The notes under the pieces were generated by a model that made no database searches, was not told where the DNA came from, and worked only from the letters and a program-made list of their open reading frames with translations. Source: a bacterium (GTDB lineage Bacteria; Patescibacteriota; Minisyncoccia; Phycocordibacterales; UBA2100). From it: a stretch of DNA of 5,199 bases. This document shows, piece after piece, positions 5,074 through 5,199 of the stretch (position 1 is its first letter; the number at the start of each line of letters is the position of its first letter). The position numbers and the translations under genes were made by a program. The stretch is from the NCBI GenBank assembly GCA_030698935.1, contig JAUYLR010000064.1, positions 1-5,199 on the forward strand, read 5' to 3'.

Positions 5074-5199
5074 ATGGAAATATATACCGCCTCGCAATTC
5101 CGACGAAAGTTCAAAAAGCTCCCCGATGAAATCAAGAGACGGGCACGGGAACGAGAGGGAATTTTCCGCCTAGACCCGTTCAATGTGAAGTTGGAGACG
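5074..5199 (+). CDS. RelE/ParE-family toxin, 5' part only (cut by window edge)
   Basis: This is an open frame from the ATG at 5074 through 42 codons to the end of the window, with no stop reached. The sequence, starting MEIYTASQFRRKFKKLP, followed by a strongly basic helix and then IFRLDPFN, matches the N-terminal half of RelE/YafQ/ParE-superfamily toxins: a first beta strand, two helices, then a segment leading to the core sheet. Members of the RelE side cut mRNA at the ribosome and members of the ParE side poison gyrase. The catalytic C-terminal part is missing here, so the activity cannot be assigned. The start lies four bases after the antitoxin stop. AGGGG (5068-5072) is only one base from the ATG, too close for a normal ribosome site, so translation is probably coupled to the antitoxin. 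Confidence 0.82.
   Translation, partial: MEIYTASQFRRKFKKLPDEIKRRAREREGIFRLDPFNVKLET

Overview
The window reads as chromosomal DNA from a bacterium with a small, compact genome. Short intergenic gaps, very short or absent mRNA leaders at three of the main genes, and a RelB/RelE-type toxin-antitoxin pair beside a tRNA would fit a Patescibacteria/CPR (Parcubacteria-like) organism. That placement is inference from overall style and is not proven by any single gene. The standard genetic code fits: every main reading frame is closed by an ordinary stop, and TGA is used as a stop.

Layout from left to right. A short hairpin and a TATAAT promoter lead straight into ftsH (+), a complete membrane-bound AAA+ zinc protease. 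It converges on a 49-codon single-pass membrane protein gene (-) of unknown function. That small gene has the only strong Shine-Dalgarno sequence in the window, its own promoter and a probable terminator. Upstream of it lies a 95-bp element made of two inverted arms of degenerate tandem heptads. The element runs into the stop codon of pyrC (-), a complete class II dihydroorotase. pyrC is divergent from a complete short-form malic enzyme (+), with only 22 bp between the two start codons. Those 22 bp hold overlapping -10 boxes on opposite strands. Downstream of the malic enzyme are a tRNA with anticodon UAU (isoleucine, AUA codons), an AT-rich control region with a strong promoter and a probable operator, a RelB/DinJ-type antitoxin, and the first 42 codons of a RelE/ParE-family toxin cut by the window edge.

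The genes do not form one pathway. ftsH serves membrane protein quality control, pyrC serves pyrimidine synthesis, the malic enzyme converts malate to pyruvate with NAD(P)H formation, and the TA pair is an accessory module. The most interesting signals are in gene control and small elements: the face-to-face, apparently leaderless pyrC/malic enzyme promoters, the inverted heptad-repeat element, the tRNA-Ile(UAU), and the unknown small membrane protein. I did not find a clear, previously undescribed multi-gene system. No stretch longer than 300 bases lacks a gene.
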